64,000 nt of DNA from Acidobacteriota bacterium (GTDB lineage: Bacteria; Acidobacteriota; Vicinamibacteria; Vicinamibacterales; SCN-69-37): the NCBI GenBank assembly GCA_016716905.1, contig JADJUS010000004.1, positions 1,240,001-1,304,000 on the forward strand. The letters are read 5' to 3'. The position numbers and the translations under genes were made by a program. The notes beneath the pieces were generated by a model. It was not told the DNA's origin. It worked only from the letters and a program-made list of their open reading frames with translations, and ran no database searches. Within the stretch, counting starts at the first letter, position 1. Every line of letters starts with the position of its first letter. Positions 26,901-34,616 of this stretch are shown here, in pieces.

Positions 26901-27098
26901 GCCCTTGGCCTCTTCAGCGTGGCACTCGTAACACGCCGCCGCCAGGATCGGCCGCACCCGCGTTTCGAAGAACTCCGGCGTTTGCGCGGCCGCTGCCAAT
27001 TGCTGGTCGTCGGCCCGCACCGTGACCACCGTGACAAGCAACCCGGCGGTGAAGACGCAGCTCGCGATGAAGCGCGCGCGCAAGAATATTTGACGCAT
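23991..27098 (-). CDS. Planctomycete-type cytochrome c / DUF1549 / DUF1553 protein
   Basis: A 1035-residue exported protein. A signal peptide (about 1-29) is followed by a PSCyt1 domain with the heme-binding CYECH motif (56-60). The DUF1549 (PSCyt2) region contains RRTTLDLTGVPPTPEEV and a second CARCHDHKYDP motif at about residue 367. The C-terminal DUF1553 (PSD1) region contains ELADAIIAQPISARVIVNR and PSNFGWNAEKPSHPELLDYL. A Pro/Ala-rich low-complexity stretch near residues 960-1010 precedes the end. It is the first gene of a two-gene operon with DUF1501. The family occurs in planctomycetes, verrucomicrobia and acidobacteria, often in polysaccharide or carbon-degradation settings; that link here is inference. 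Confidence 0.92.
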   Translation of the reverse strand: MRQIFLRARFIASCVFTAGLLVTVVTVRADDQQLAAAAQTPEFFETRVRPILAAACYECHAEEAKGDLRVDSREALLRGGESGPAIVPGNPDQSLLVQAVRQADPSAPRMPKGKSKLKPEDIEVLAEWVRAGAQWPASAAKPAAAPAAPRVMEITPAHRAFWSIQPLARPAVPVVKNTSWAKTDIDRFVLARLEREGMRPVAAADKLALIRRTTLDLTGVPPTPEEVDGFLKDNSPTAFARLVDRLLASPKYGETWGRMWLDVARYGEDDYRSLDPEGRGFNPYPHAYLYRDWVIKAFNSDMPYDQFVKAQLAADLMDETVRVRNLPALGFLGLGPWYYDNGAVEITRADERHDRVDAVSRGFLGLTVGCARCHDHKYDPIPTTDYYALGGVFLNTEYHEYPQAPKAVVDEFKAQEKKIEKKQELLGQYLQNESQQLAETLAFQASKYMVAAWRVTGEPKDEKAKVVEAQKLDHELFDRWLRFLGKPPTFYPFLTPWQEMVKSGGTEDQAKRLAGEFQDLVIDVLLARREVKIENDIIAAKALPGTKPKERLNKPNAFVTNDDFCPGCGLELKTMPIDRTSLWTDVFSRDLDSPNNPGSGMMPTPGLLAFRGWGLERQLGPDRRALVQGLRDDIAAMQKALPEPYPYVHGVREYPTPPVNLKVAIRGSAYRSGPEVPRGFLSVLGTPERQAFSKGSGRLELADAIIAQPISARVIVNRIWKGHFGTGLVDTPSNFGWNAEKPSHPELLDYLAQYFIANGRSIKALHREILRSAVYQLSTTHDAANFDKDAGNRLYWRSNRARLSAEQLRDSVLFVAGSLEDKMGGPSTVLTPLSGRRTVYGKISRYRLDDFLQLFDFPSPMQSAEKRFNTNVPLQRLFLMNSDFMQQQAERIAERVNSELTDDARIRKAYRLIFGRTPTAPELAAGLEFLDAEPMRQYEERKAKELKDAKDAEDAAAAAKMGAGAKPQAAPAATAPAPPSSPVVAAPPGAPAPDGMMAGVMPGAAGPPDEKKKPVTAFGRYVKILLSSNEFLFLN

Positions 27099-27125
27099 TC
27101 AACAGCACCCCATTGGTAGGTGGCC

Positions 27126-27131
27126 TATTAT
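27126..27131 (+). promoter_or_regulatory. TATTAT -10 box, leaderless start of propeller gene
   Basis: TATTAT ends 8 nt before the ATG at 27140, with no Shine-Dalgarno sequence between. On the minus strand the same AT-rich patch lies upstream of the divergent DUF1553 gene. Confidence 0.5.
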
Positions 27132-27139
27132 GGACGCCG

Positions 27140-28132
27140 ATGCGTACTACGGGCAAACGGGTTGTGGCAGGTCTCGTCCTTGGGTTTTCCGCGGGGGTGA
27201 TGGCGCAATCCACCCCGCCATCGGGTCCGCCTCCGCTGAAAATTGCGCTCTCCAGCCTCAAGCCCGACGCCGTCATCGACGCGGCCGGCGACCGCCAGGT
27301 CGCCGTGGCGCCCGATGCCGTGTGGGTGTCGAACCGGACGGCCGGCACCGTGACGCGAATCGACCCCAAGACCAACGCGCCTGGCGCCCCGATTGTGATC
27401 GGTCAGGGGCCGTGCCGGTCACTCATCCTGGCCTTCAAGAGCGTCTGGGCCCCCCTTTGCGACGGCCCGGCATTGGCACGCGTCAATGCTGAGGCTGGGG
27501 CCGAGGGCGGGAAGACGCCGCCGGTGCTGATCAAGGTTGGCGTCAGCACCGCCGGCCCGATTGTGACGGCCACCGGCAGCATCTGGATGGTCACCGACCC
27601 TGCCGGCACGCTGGCGCGCCTTGACCCCGACACCAACGCGGTGGTGGCCGAGGTGGCAGTGCCCACGGGCGCGAGCGCCCTCGCCGCCGGCAATGACGCC
27701 GTCTGGGTGACCTCCGTCACGAAGGACGTCGTCACCCGCATCAACGGCCACACGAATGTATTGGTCGAGACGATCAAGGTCGGCCGCGGCCCCGTGGCGA
27801 TTGCGTTCGGCGAAGGCAGCATCTGGACACTCAACGGGGGCGACGGCACGGTGTCGCGCATCGATCCCGCCACCAACAAGGTGACCGAGACGATCAAAAC
27901 CGGCGTGACCAGCACCGCCGGGGCAGTGGTGGTGGGGGAGGGCTCGGTCTGGCTCAGTGCGCCAGGCGCGCCGCTCACCCGGATCGATCCCGTGACCAAC
28001 AGTGTTCGCCAGCAGTTTTCCGGCACCGGCGGCGGCGCGCTGGCCATTGGCCTGAAGTCGTTGTGGCTCACCGCCACTCCCACCGCGATCTGGCGCATCG
28101 ATCCCAGGCGTGTGGAAGCCACGAGAAAGTAG
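27140..28132 (+). CDS. YncE/Vgb-like beta-propeller protein, exported
   Basis: A 330-residue protein from the ATG at 27140; an upstream TTG at 27113 would place a -10 box inside the gene. The signal peptide (MRTTGKRVVAGLVLGFSAGV ending MAQ) precedes repeated blades of the form VWVSNRTAGTVTRIDPKTN, IWMVTDPAGTLARLDPDTN, VWVTSVTKDVVTRINGHTN, IWTLNGGDGTVSRIDPATN and VWLSAPGAPLTRIDPVTN. These resemble YncE and virginiamycin-B-lyase-like seven-bladed propellers. No lyase catalytic pattern can be confirmed, so an unspecified periplasmic binding role is safer. The stop is 3 nt before the glycosyltransferase start, suggesting an operon. Confidence 0.8.
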   Translation: MRTTGKRVVAGLVLGFSAGVMAQSTPPSGPPPLKIALSSLKPDAVIDAAGDRQVAVAPDAVWVSNRTAGTVTRIDPKTNAPGAPIVIGQGPCRSLILAFKSVWAPLCDGPALARVNAEAGAEGGKTPPVLIKVGVSTAGPIVTATGSIWMVTDPAGTLARLDPDTNAVVAEVAVPTGASALAAGNDAVWVTSVTKDVVTRINGHTNVLVETIKVGRGPVAIAFGEGSIWTLNGGDGTVSRIDPATNKVTETIKTGVTSTAGAVVVGEGSVWLSAPGAPLTRIDPVTNSVRQQFSGTGGGALAIGLKSLWLTATPTAIWRIDPRRVEATRK

Positions 28133-28135
28133 CCG

Positions 28136-28840
28136 GTGACTGATTACGGCTCACTGAGGGTCGTCGGGGTCATCCTGGCGCGCAACGAGGAACACACCAT
28201 TGGCGAGGTGGTGGCCAAGACACTGAAATACGTCCATCACGTCTGCGTCATGGACGGGCGCTCCACCGACGGCACGGCTGCCGCAGCCCAGCGTGCGGGC
28301 GCCACCGTCCATCAGGACCCCGGCAAGGGAAAGGGATCGGCCATCAGGCAGAGCCTGGATGTGGTGGAAGCCGACGTGGTGGTGTTCATCGATGCCGACG
28401 GCTCTCACGACCCCGCCGACATTCCCAGACTGGTGGCGCCGCTCGTGCGCGGCGAGGCGGACTTGTGTATCGGCAGCCGCTTCTCGGGAGGCAGCGAAGA
28501 ACTCTCGGTCAGCGTGGGACAACTCATCAGGACTATCGGCAACATCCTGATGAACATCGCGATCAACAAGCGATGGGGTGTGGAGCTGACCGATACGTTG
28601 AACGGATTCCGGGCCATTCGCCGCCACGAGGCGAAGCTCGTGAAGATGACCGAAGACACGCACACCATTGAGCAGGAAATGGCGATGAAGATGCTGCGCC
28701 ATGGGTATCGCGTGATGAACGTGCCCACGCACGAGTACGCGCGCACCTACGGCACCAGCCACATCCGCATCTGGCGCGAATGGCCCACCTTCGTCTGGTG
28801 CGTCGTCGTCAATCTGCTGCCGTCGGACGTGCGCAAATGA
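28136..28840 (+). CDS. Family 2 glycosyltransferase (dolichyl-/polyprenyl-phosphate sugar synthase type)
   Basis: A 234-residue cytoplasmic GT-A enzyme starting at GTG. It shows the nucleotide-binding start VVGVILARNEEHTIGEVV, then MDGRSTDGT, the metal-binding VVFIDADGSHDP, and a DTLNGFRAIRR acceptor-side motif. No C-terminal membrane helices are evident. It probably transfers a sugar from a nucleotide donor to a polyprenyl phosphate. The next gene, a GT39-like membrane transferase, overlaps it by 4 nt, which fits a lipid-linked donor made here and used there. The sugar is unknown. Confidence 0.88.
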   Translation: MTDYGSLRVVGVILARNEEHTIGEVVAKTLKYVHHVCVMDGRSTDGTAAAAQRAGATVHQDPGKGKGSAIRQSLDVVEADVVVFIDADGSHDPADIPRLVAPLVRGEADLCIGSRFSGGSEELSVSVGQLIRTIGNILMNIAINKRWGVELTDTLNGFRAIRRHEAKLVKMTEDTHTIEQEMAMKMLRHGYRVMNVPTHEYARTYGTSHIRIWREWPTFVWCVVVNLLPSDVRK

Positions 28841-30570
28841 GCGGATCGCGCGCCGCGATCGTCGCGTGTGGCGCGCTGCTGCTGTTGTCGGGCCTGTTCC
28901 TGCCGCCGGAGTGGTTCGTCCCGCTCCCGCGCAACAGCGCTCCGCCCCCGCCGCCCATCTCCGGCTTTACGCTCGTACAGATCACGCTGTTCGTCGAAGG
29001 CCTTCTGGTGATGTGGCTGGGGCTCAGGCGGTGGCCACAGCGCGTGAGCAGTGCGGTGGGCGATTACCTTTTACCGGATGCCACGCGCGAGAATGACCTC
29101 GATGGACGCCTCAGCCTCTGGTTGCTCGGCGCGATCACGCTGGCCGCGCTCGTACTGAGAATCGTGTCGTTGAACAACGACCTGTGGATCGACGAACTGA
29201 CGCCAGTGCGCGCGTATCGCGATGCGTCGATGTTGCAAGTGGCGGTCACCTACACCAGTTCAAACAATCACCTGCTCAACACCTGGCTCGTGAATGCGTG
29301 CATCAGGCTCTTCGGCCAGCACGAGTGGGCCATTCGCCTGCCCGCCATGCTCTGGGGCACCGCCACCATTCCCGCGCTTTACTGGGTGGCGCGTCAGGCG
29401 ATGTCACGGTTCGCCAGCCTCAGCGCGGCCCTGCTGCTGGCGGTGTCGTATCACCACATCTTCTTCTCGCAGAATGCACGAGGGTATTCGGCCTACTTGT
29501 TCTTGTCGCTCGTGTCATCGGTGTTGCTCGTCAAGGCGCTCGGCAGCGATCGTCGCAGCACCTGGGTGGCGTTCGTGGTGACGACGGTGGTGAATTTTGC
29601 GGCGTTGCTGATCAGCGGGTTTGTGTTTGCAGCGCATGTGATTGTGGGCGGGCTGGCCGTGCTGACCGTGAAACGGCAGGGTGGGCCGTGGGCGCCATTG
29701 CTGCGGCGGCTGGTGGGAGTATTTGGCCTCATCACGTTTCTGGGGTTTCAGCTGTACGCGGCAGCGATCCCGCAGATGTACGTGTTGATGCGCACGGTTT
29801 ATACGGAATCGACAAGCGGCTATTCGTTGTTCTCACTCGAACTCGTGACCGAAATCACGCGAGGGCTGACCGCGGGGTTCGGCACGGGGCTGCTGCTTGG
29901 CGCCATCCCGTTTCTGGGCCTGGCGGTGGTTGGCTACGTCATCCTCATGAGGCGCCACTGGATTCTGGCGCTCGCATTGACCTTGCCGTGCGTGCTGCAA
30001 ACGGTGTTGCTCATCGTCCAGGGGCTGACGTTCTCGCCGCGGTTTTACATTCTGGCGTTGCCGCTGGCGATCATGGTGGTGGTGCAGGCGCTGACGAGTG
30101 CGTCGGAAGTTGTGGCGCGCTGGCTCAGACGGTCCGACAACTTCGCGTGGTGGTGCACGGTCGCGGGCATCGTGGTGTTGTGCCTTGCGTCGATCGCGGC
30201 GTTGCCGCGGTACTACACCGTGCCGAAGCAGCCGTACCGTGCGGCTCTGGCGTTTGTGGAGGAGTCACGCGAACCCGGAAGTGCGGTGATCGTCATTCAC
30301 TACGCGTCTGCCGGGGTGCGGTACTACATGGAGCAGACGAGCATCTCGAACTCGGACTACGAACCGAACGTCCGCACTGTTGAGGAGCTTGACGAGGCCC
30401 TGGCAACTCGTCAGGGGCAGCCCATCTGGCTGCTGACCACGTTCCCGAGGGCACTGCGCCTTGGCGTTCCCGATCTTGACGCGCGCATCAAGCGCGATTG
30501 GGAAATCGTCAGAACGTTTCCAGCGACCATCGGCGACGGCCAGATTTCCGTGTGGCGCCAGAAACAATAG
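28837..30570 (+). CDS. GT39/ArnT-like polytopic membrane glycosyltransferase
   Basis: A 577-residue protein. The ATG at 28837 overlaps the GT2 stop (ATGA). It has around ten or more hydrophobic segments, starting with AAIVACGALLLLSGLFLPPE. The first periplasmic loop has the acidic NNDLWIDELTPVRAYRD motif characteristic of dolichyl-phosphate-mannose-type transferases (PMT_2 group). The family transfers sugars from polyprenyl-phosphate carriers to proteins or lipids outside the membrane. The C-terminal ~180 residues are soluble. Its last 306 nt are also covered, in antisense, by the L,D-transpeptidase reading frame. Confidence 0.88.
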   Translation: MSGSRAAIVACGALLLLSGLFLPPEWFVPLPRNSAPPPPPISGFTLVQITLFVEGLLVMWLGLRRWPQRVSSAVGDYLLPDATRENDLDGRLSLWLLGAITLAALVLRIVSLNNDLWIDELTPVRAYRDASMLQVAVTYTSSNNHLLNTWLVNACIRLFGQHEWAIRLPAMLWGTATIPALYWVARQAMSRFASLSAALLLAVSYHHIFFSQNARGYSAYLFLSLVSSVLLVKALGSDRRSTWVAFVVTTVVNFAALLISGFVFAAHVIVGGLAVLTVKRQGGPWAPLLRRLVGVFGLITFLGFQLYAAAIPQMYVLMRTVYTESTSGYSLFSLELVTEITRGLTAGFGTGLLLGAIPFLGLAVVGYVILMRRHWILALALTLPCVLQTVLLIVQGLTFSPRFYILALPLAIMVVVQALTSASEVVARWLRRSDNFAWWCTVAGIVVLCLASIAALPRYYTVPKQPYRAALAFVEESREPGSAVIVIHYASAGVRYYMEQTSISNSDYEPNVRTVEELDEALATRQGQPIWLLTTFPRALRLGVPDLDARIKRDWEIVRTFPATIGDGQISVWRQKQ

Positions 30571-32052
30571 CGCCCGGTCGAGCGGCCCGTCGTGGCCGTA
30601 CAGATCGGTGGCGAAGTGCAGGGTGCCTTCGGGCGTGACCATGGCCGTAGAGTAGAACAGCACCACCCGGATCGGCCGGGCGAGCGACACCGGGCGGGAG
30701 TCGGCCCCCAGTGTCGCGTTGCGAATCGCTTCCGCAGACCATGCCGGGTCGTTGAGCGCCCACTGGGCGAGCGAGACAGGGTCTTCGACGCGAACGCAGC
30801 CGTGGCTCAGGTCGCGTTGCGCGCGGCTGAAGAGATCCACCGCAGGCGTGCCGTGCAGGTAGACCGAGTACCTGTTGGGAAAATCGAACTTGATCAGGCC
30901 CAGCGCGTTGCCCTGTCCGGGCCGTTGACGTAACCGCAACGCGCCTTGCGCCAGCTGGCTGATGGCCTCTGGCGTGGGCGGCACCACCGCGCCCTGGTCA
31001 CTCTCGCCCCGCACAATCTCGAAACCGTTGCGCGCCAGATAACCGGGGTCACGCTTGATGCGGGGCAGGATCTCGCCGTGGATGATCGACCTGGGCACGT
31101 TCCAGTAGGGTCTGAAAATGACCCGGTCCAGATCTGCGGCAAATACCGGCGTCTCGCTTCGCTCCGCGCACCCGGCAATCACCTTCATGGTCAATTCGGC
31201 GGCATCATTCGGAGGCAACGCCTCGGTGCCCCACAGATGGAACATGGCGATGTTGACCGCGAGCGTCGGCCCCTGACTCTCGCGCGGCAACCACCGCACG
31301 CGTTCGAGGGCCAACTCGATCTGGCGAACGCGCCACGTGAGCGGCACCTGCAACGCCGCGACCGTACGGCGGCCGATGATGCCATCCACCTCCAGCCCGT
31401 GCCGTTCCTGGAAGCGCGTTACGCCTGCGACCAGGGCCGGGTCGTACACGCCGTCACTCGACGGCAACGCGCCTGGCGGAATGTCGCCGAGCGCGATCAA
31501 GCGGGCGTGGAGGGCGCCGGCGCCAGCAAGGGGATCTCCGGGATGGACTGCACGATCGTCCAAGGCCGGCAGGGGCGGCAGCGTGGGGTCGGCCGCTAGC
31601 GAGCGATACCGGCTCAGGGCGGCCCGCAGCGCGTCGTACTGACGTGAACTCGGCGCCAGGTCTCGCGCGAGATCGTGAAGGCGCCCTGTCACGACGGCCT
31701 CGCGAACGGTGGCCGGCAGGTTCGGGTCTTCAGCCGGCGCCGGCAGATCCAGGCCCAGCGACCGCGGATCAACCCGACCCCTCTGCAAGTCGCGCAGGTA
31801 GCGCAGCAGCGCACGATTCAGTTCGGTCTCGAAGTCAGGACCGGCAAACGCCACCTGGCTGAAGCGATATGAGGCCGGGTCCAGCCCGTGACCGGCAGCT
31901 TCAGCGATCACCGCCAGTGCCTCGGTCGCGCGACCATTCGGTGCGCCTGTCGCGTCGATGAACAACGGCGCGTCGGGCGTCTGCGGGGCCGGGATCTGCA
32001 CCACGCTGCCGGGCAGCATCATGAGGCACAGGGTCACGAGCACGGCACCCAT
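30265..32052 (-). CDS. Murein L,D-transpeptidase (YcbB/LdtD type)
   Basis: Forms 3-3 or lipoprotein cross-links in peptidoglycan in the periplasm. The chosen ATG at 32052 starts a signal peptide (MGAVLVTLCLMMLPGSVVQ); an ATG 18 codons upstream is possible. An N-terminal scaffold domain (GHGLDPASYRF) is followed by a peptidoglycan-binding domain (ARFQERHGLEVDG-like, seen as TRFQERHGLEVDGIIGRRTV). The YkuD domain carries the catalytic SHGCVRV near residue 415. Family homology appears to end near YGHDGPLDR. The last ~100 residues run antisense to the 3' end of the convergent glycosyltransferase and look like a read-through tail. Confidence 0.9.
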   Translation of the reverse strand: MGAVLVTLCLMMLPGSVVQIPAPQTPDAPLFIDATGAPNGRATEALAVIAEAAGHGLDPASYRFSQVAFAGPDFETELNRALLRYLRDLQRGRVDPRSLGLDLPAPAEDPNLPATVREAVVTGRLHDLARDLAPSSRQYDALRAALSRYRSLAADPTLPPLPALDDRAVHPGDPLAGAGALHARLIALGDIPPGALPSSDGVYDPALVAGVTRFQERHGLEVDGIIGRRTVAALQVPLTWRVRQIELALERVRWLPRESQGPTLAVNIAMFHLWGTEALPPNDAAELTMKVIAGCAERSETPVFAADLDRVIFRPYWNVPRSIIHGEILPRIKRDPGYLARNGFEIVRGESDQGAVVPPTPEAISQLAQGALRLRQRPGQGNALGLIKFDFPNRYSVYLHGTPAVDLFSRAQRDLSHGCVRVEDPVSLAQWALNDPAWSAEAIRNATLGADSRPVSLARPIRVVLFYSTAMVTPEGTLHFATDLYGHDGPLDRALLFLAPHGNLAVADGRWKRSDDFPIALDARVKIGNAKAQCPRERGQQPDGLPLTSCQGLVKLLNSADVRFVVRVRDARLLHVVPHPGRRVVNDDHRTSGFA

Positions 32053-32117
32053 ACCTTCTATTGTGCGCCCGAATCCGAACGGTTGCTCGTGGCGTTGAAG
32101 TCGCACTACCGTAACGC

Positions 32118-33068
32118 ATGTTCACGACTCCTCGTCTGCGCGTGTCCGCGCTGATCCCTGCGGTGCTGATGCTGTTGATGTCAGCCCCAGCCCTGGCCCT
32201 GGCCCAGGCGCCTCCGCCTGCACCTTCTGCGAAAGAGCAGGCGGCCGCCGCCCTGCTGAACCCGTCAAGCTGGTCCGCCGCAGTGGTTGCGTATCGCGAA
32301 CTCGTCGAAGCCGAACCCACCAACCCACGCGCGGCCTTCGGACTGGGCGTGGCACTGCATGAGACCGGGAAGTACGCCGACGCCATTGAGGCGCTGACGC
32401 GCGCCGAGCTTCAGGGCTACCAGCCCGTCAATCAGGTCCGCTTCCGGCTCGCGCGTGCAGAGGCGCGCGCCGGCAAGGTGGAAGAGGCGTTGTCGCGACT
32501 GGAGCGACTGGCCGCCGCGGGTTTCGCCAACACCGCGGTGCTGCAGCTGCCCGACCTCGAGCCTCTGCGGGCGCAGGCACGGTTCCAGGCCTTTGAACGC
32601 CGGGTGCAGACCAACGCGCATCCGTGCTCGGACGACCCGAACTTCCGCGCCTTCGACTTCTGGATAGGGCAGTGGGACGTGCAGCCCACCGGCTCAGCGC
32701 GCGGGCCCATCGGCACGGGATCATCCAGCGTGATTGAGAAACAGCTCGACGGCTGTGTGATTCAGGAAAACTGGCTCACGCCAGGCACCCCCGGCGAAGG
32801 CAAGAGTTTCAACATCTACAACACCGCGCTGAAACGCTGGGAGCAATACTGGGTGGACTCGCGCGGCACCATCACGCACTACGTCGGCAACTTTCGCGCC
32901 GACGGCGCGTTGTATTACGAGGCGGACCAGTTCGGCACCACCAACAAGATTCGCATGACGTTCTTCAACCAGGGCCCCAACCAGGTCCGCCAACTCGGCC
33001 ACACGTCCACCGACGGCGGCAAGACGTGGACGGTGTCGTTCGATCTCACCTACGTGCGCAAACCGTAG
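32118..33068 (+). CDS. Exported TPR plus DUF1579-like protein
   Basis: A 316-residue protein. A signal peptide (about 1-30, ending ALALAQ) is followed by TPR-like helices (AAFGLGVALHETGKYADAIE, FRLARAEARAGKVEEALSRL, to about residue 165). A C-terminal domain starts with FRAFDFWIGQWDVQPTG and continues GTGSSSVIEKQLDGCVIQEN. That opening is characteristic of DUF1579-like, probably lipocalin-type, barrels. Function is unknown; a periplasmic small-molecule-binding role is a guess. It is divergent from the L,D-transpeptidase, with about 65 bp between starts. Confidence 0.8.
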   Translation: MFTTPRLRVSALIPAVLMLLMSAPALALAQAPPPAPSAKEQAAAALLNPSSWSAAVVAYRELVEAEPTNPRAAFGLGVALHETGKYADAIEALTRAELQGYQPVNQVRFRLARAEARAGKVEEALSRLERLAAAGFANTAVLQLPDLEPLRAQARFQAFERRVQTNAHPCSDDPNFRAFDFWIGQWDVQPTGSARGPIGTGSSSVIEKQLDGCVIQENWLTPGTPGEGKSFNIYNTALKRWEQYWVDSRGTITHYVGNFRADGALYYEADQFGTTNKIRMTFFNQGPNQVRQLGHTSTDGGKTWTVSFDLTYVRKP

Positions 33069-33087
33069 CGCTCGGCGTGACGCGCAT

Positions 33088-33312
33088 TTCGTAGCGCGGC
33101 GTGGGTCTCAACGCCGCGGCTCTTCGGCGGCCTTGAGGACCAGGCCGCCCTACGAGGACAGGAAGGCCGCCCTACGAGGAGCGCCAGACGGCGTGACGGG
33201 CATTTCGTAGCGCGGCGTGGGTCTCAACGCCGCGGAACGTGGCGGCCTTGAGGGTCAGGCCGCCCTGAGGGAGATGGCGGCCTTGAGATGCAGGCCGCCC
33301 TACGAGGAGAGT
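33088..33312. repeat. REP cluster 3
   Basis: Contains direct CGTAG elements with cgcggcgt/acgccgcg stems (33090 and 33207) and inverted elements with ggcggcct/aggccgcc stems (33127, 33241, 33276), plus a half element at 33163. Stem types alternate within the cluster. Confidence 0.85.
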
Positions 33313-34616
33313 CAGCGCCACGGGATCGTGCGCGCGGCGATGGAAGGCGCGTCGCCGCCCGTGGACCACACCGCGAGGATGCCCGCGGCCGTGGCGGCGA
33401 GCACGGGGTACGTGGAGGGACCGGCCGGCGTGATCCGAACGACCGGCCCGAACTCCACTGGCCGGCCCTGCGCGACCGTGACCTCGCGCGCGAGGGCGGC
33501 GCGCATGCCGTCGGTGAACTCGTCCCAGGCCACCATCATCCGGCCCTTGGCGTCCACCACGATCTGCGGATGCTGCGGTTTGCTCTGCCCGAGTGTGGGC
33601 ACGCGCGTGCGCTCGGCATACGTCACGCCGTCGGCACTCGACGAGTAGAACAACGCGCCTTCGGGCTCGGCCCCCTCAAGCATGGTGGGCCACACCATGT
33701 GCACGGCGCCCGCCTGGTCCACCGCCATCGCCGGCCCATCGTCTGGGCAACCGCTGATCGCCCAGCGGTCTTCGCTGACGCGCACAGGCTCGGAGAAGGT
33801 ACGCCCGCCGTCGCGCGACACGATGGACGCCATGTCGCGGAGGTTGCCCGCGTAGACGTGTCGCCACGCCGCATGAATGGCGCCGTCCGGCGCGACGACG
33901 ATGGTGGTCTTGCAGCAGTAGCAGACGCCCTTCGCGAGCTCGCGCTCGCTCTGCACCGTGGCCCCCGCGCTCGCGTAGTACAGGCCCGACTTCTGCGCCA
34001 TCGCCACGCCGTCATAGGCGGCGTCGGTCTTCTTGTGCGCCGCGTGTGTGGCGTCGGCAGTCTTGGCCGGCGCCATTCCCCGGTGGTCCAGCCAGATCGC
34101 ATGCGCCGCGCCCTGCTGATCCAGCGCAAGGGCAGGCCAGCCGCGCTGGCCAGGAGCAGCCGCAGCCTGCAGCGTGGTTGGGGCGTCGAACGTGGCACCT
34201 CCGTCGCGCGAACGCGCCGTCTTGATCGCGGTCGTTTCACCGCGCGCGGTCCACAACACTGCGATCTCCGGATCGGCCACCCCTTCTCGTGCTACCAGTG
34301 CCACTCGTGGCGGAAACTCTCCGCCGAGTTTGGCTTCGCCCGCCGCCGCATTGACCTGGACGGGCGGGCCGAACGTTTGCCCGTTGTCGCGGCTCACCGC
34401 CACGAACACGTCGGTGGCGCCGGGCACCGACGCGCCCCACGCCACCGCCACAAACGATCCCGCCGCCGCCGCCCACGGCGTGCTGTTGGTTCGGCCTTCA
34501 ACGCCAAGCGCCACAAGCGTGGTGGGCGCAGGCGGGCGCGAAACCAGAAACAGACTCGACACACCGGCAGTCACCAGCACTGCTCCGGCCCAGAAGATGA
34601 TTCGACTGCGAGCCAT
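33312..34616 (-). CDS. BNR/sialidase-like propeller protein, membrane-anchored or exported
   Basis: A 434-residue protein with an N-terminal hydrophobic anchor (IIFWAGAVLVTAGVSSLFLV). Asp-box motifs recur: SRDNGQTFG, SRDGGATFD and SRDGGRTFSEP. The sialidase Arg triad cannot be confirmed, so it is a sialidase-fold propeller rather than a proven sialidase. Near residue 230 it has a CYCCKTTIV motif, an unusual three-Cys cluster that could bind metal. Its ATG overlaps the TGA of the upstream TonB receptor gene, so the two are translationally coupled. The stop lies at the edge of a REP cluster. Confidence 0.8.
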   Translation of the reverse strand: MARSRIIFWAGAVLVTAGVSSLFLVSRPPAPTTLVALGVEGRTNSTPWAAAAGSFVAVAWGASVPGATDVFVAVSRDNGQTFGPPVQVNAAAGEAKLGGEFPPRVALVAREGVADPEIAVLWTARGETTAIKTARSRDGGATFDAPTTLQAAAAPGQRGWPALALDQQGAAHAIWLDHRGMAPAKTADATHAAHKKTDAAYDGVAMAQKSGLYYASAGATVQSERELAKGVCYCCKTTIVVAPDGAIHAAWRHVYAGNLRDMASIVSRDGGRTFSEPVRVSEDRWAISGCPDDGPAMAVDQAGAVHMVWPTMLEGAEPEGALFYSSSADGVTYAERTRVPTLGQSKPQHPQIVVDAKGRMMVAWDEFTDGMRAALAREVTVAQGRPVEFGPVVRITPAGPSTYPVLAATAAGILAVWSTGGDAPSIAARTIPWR

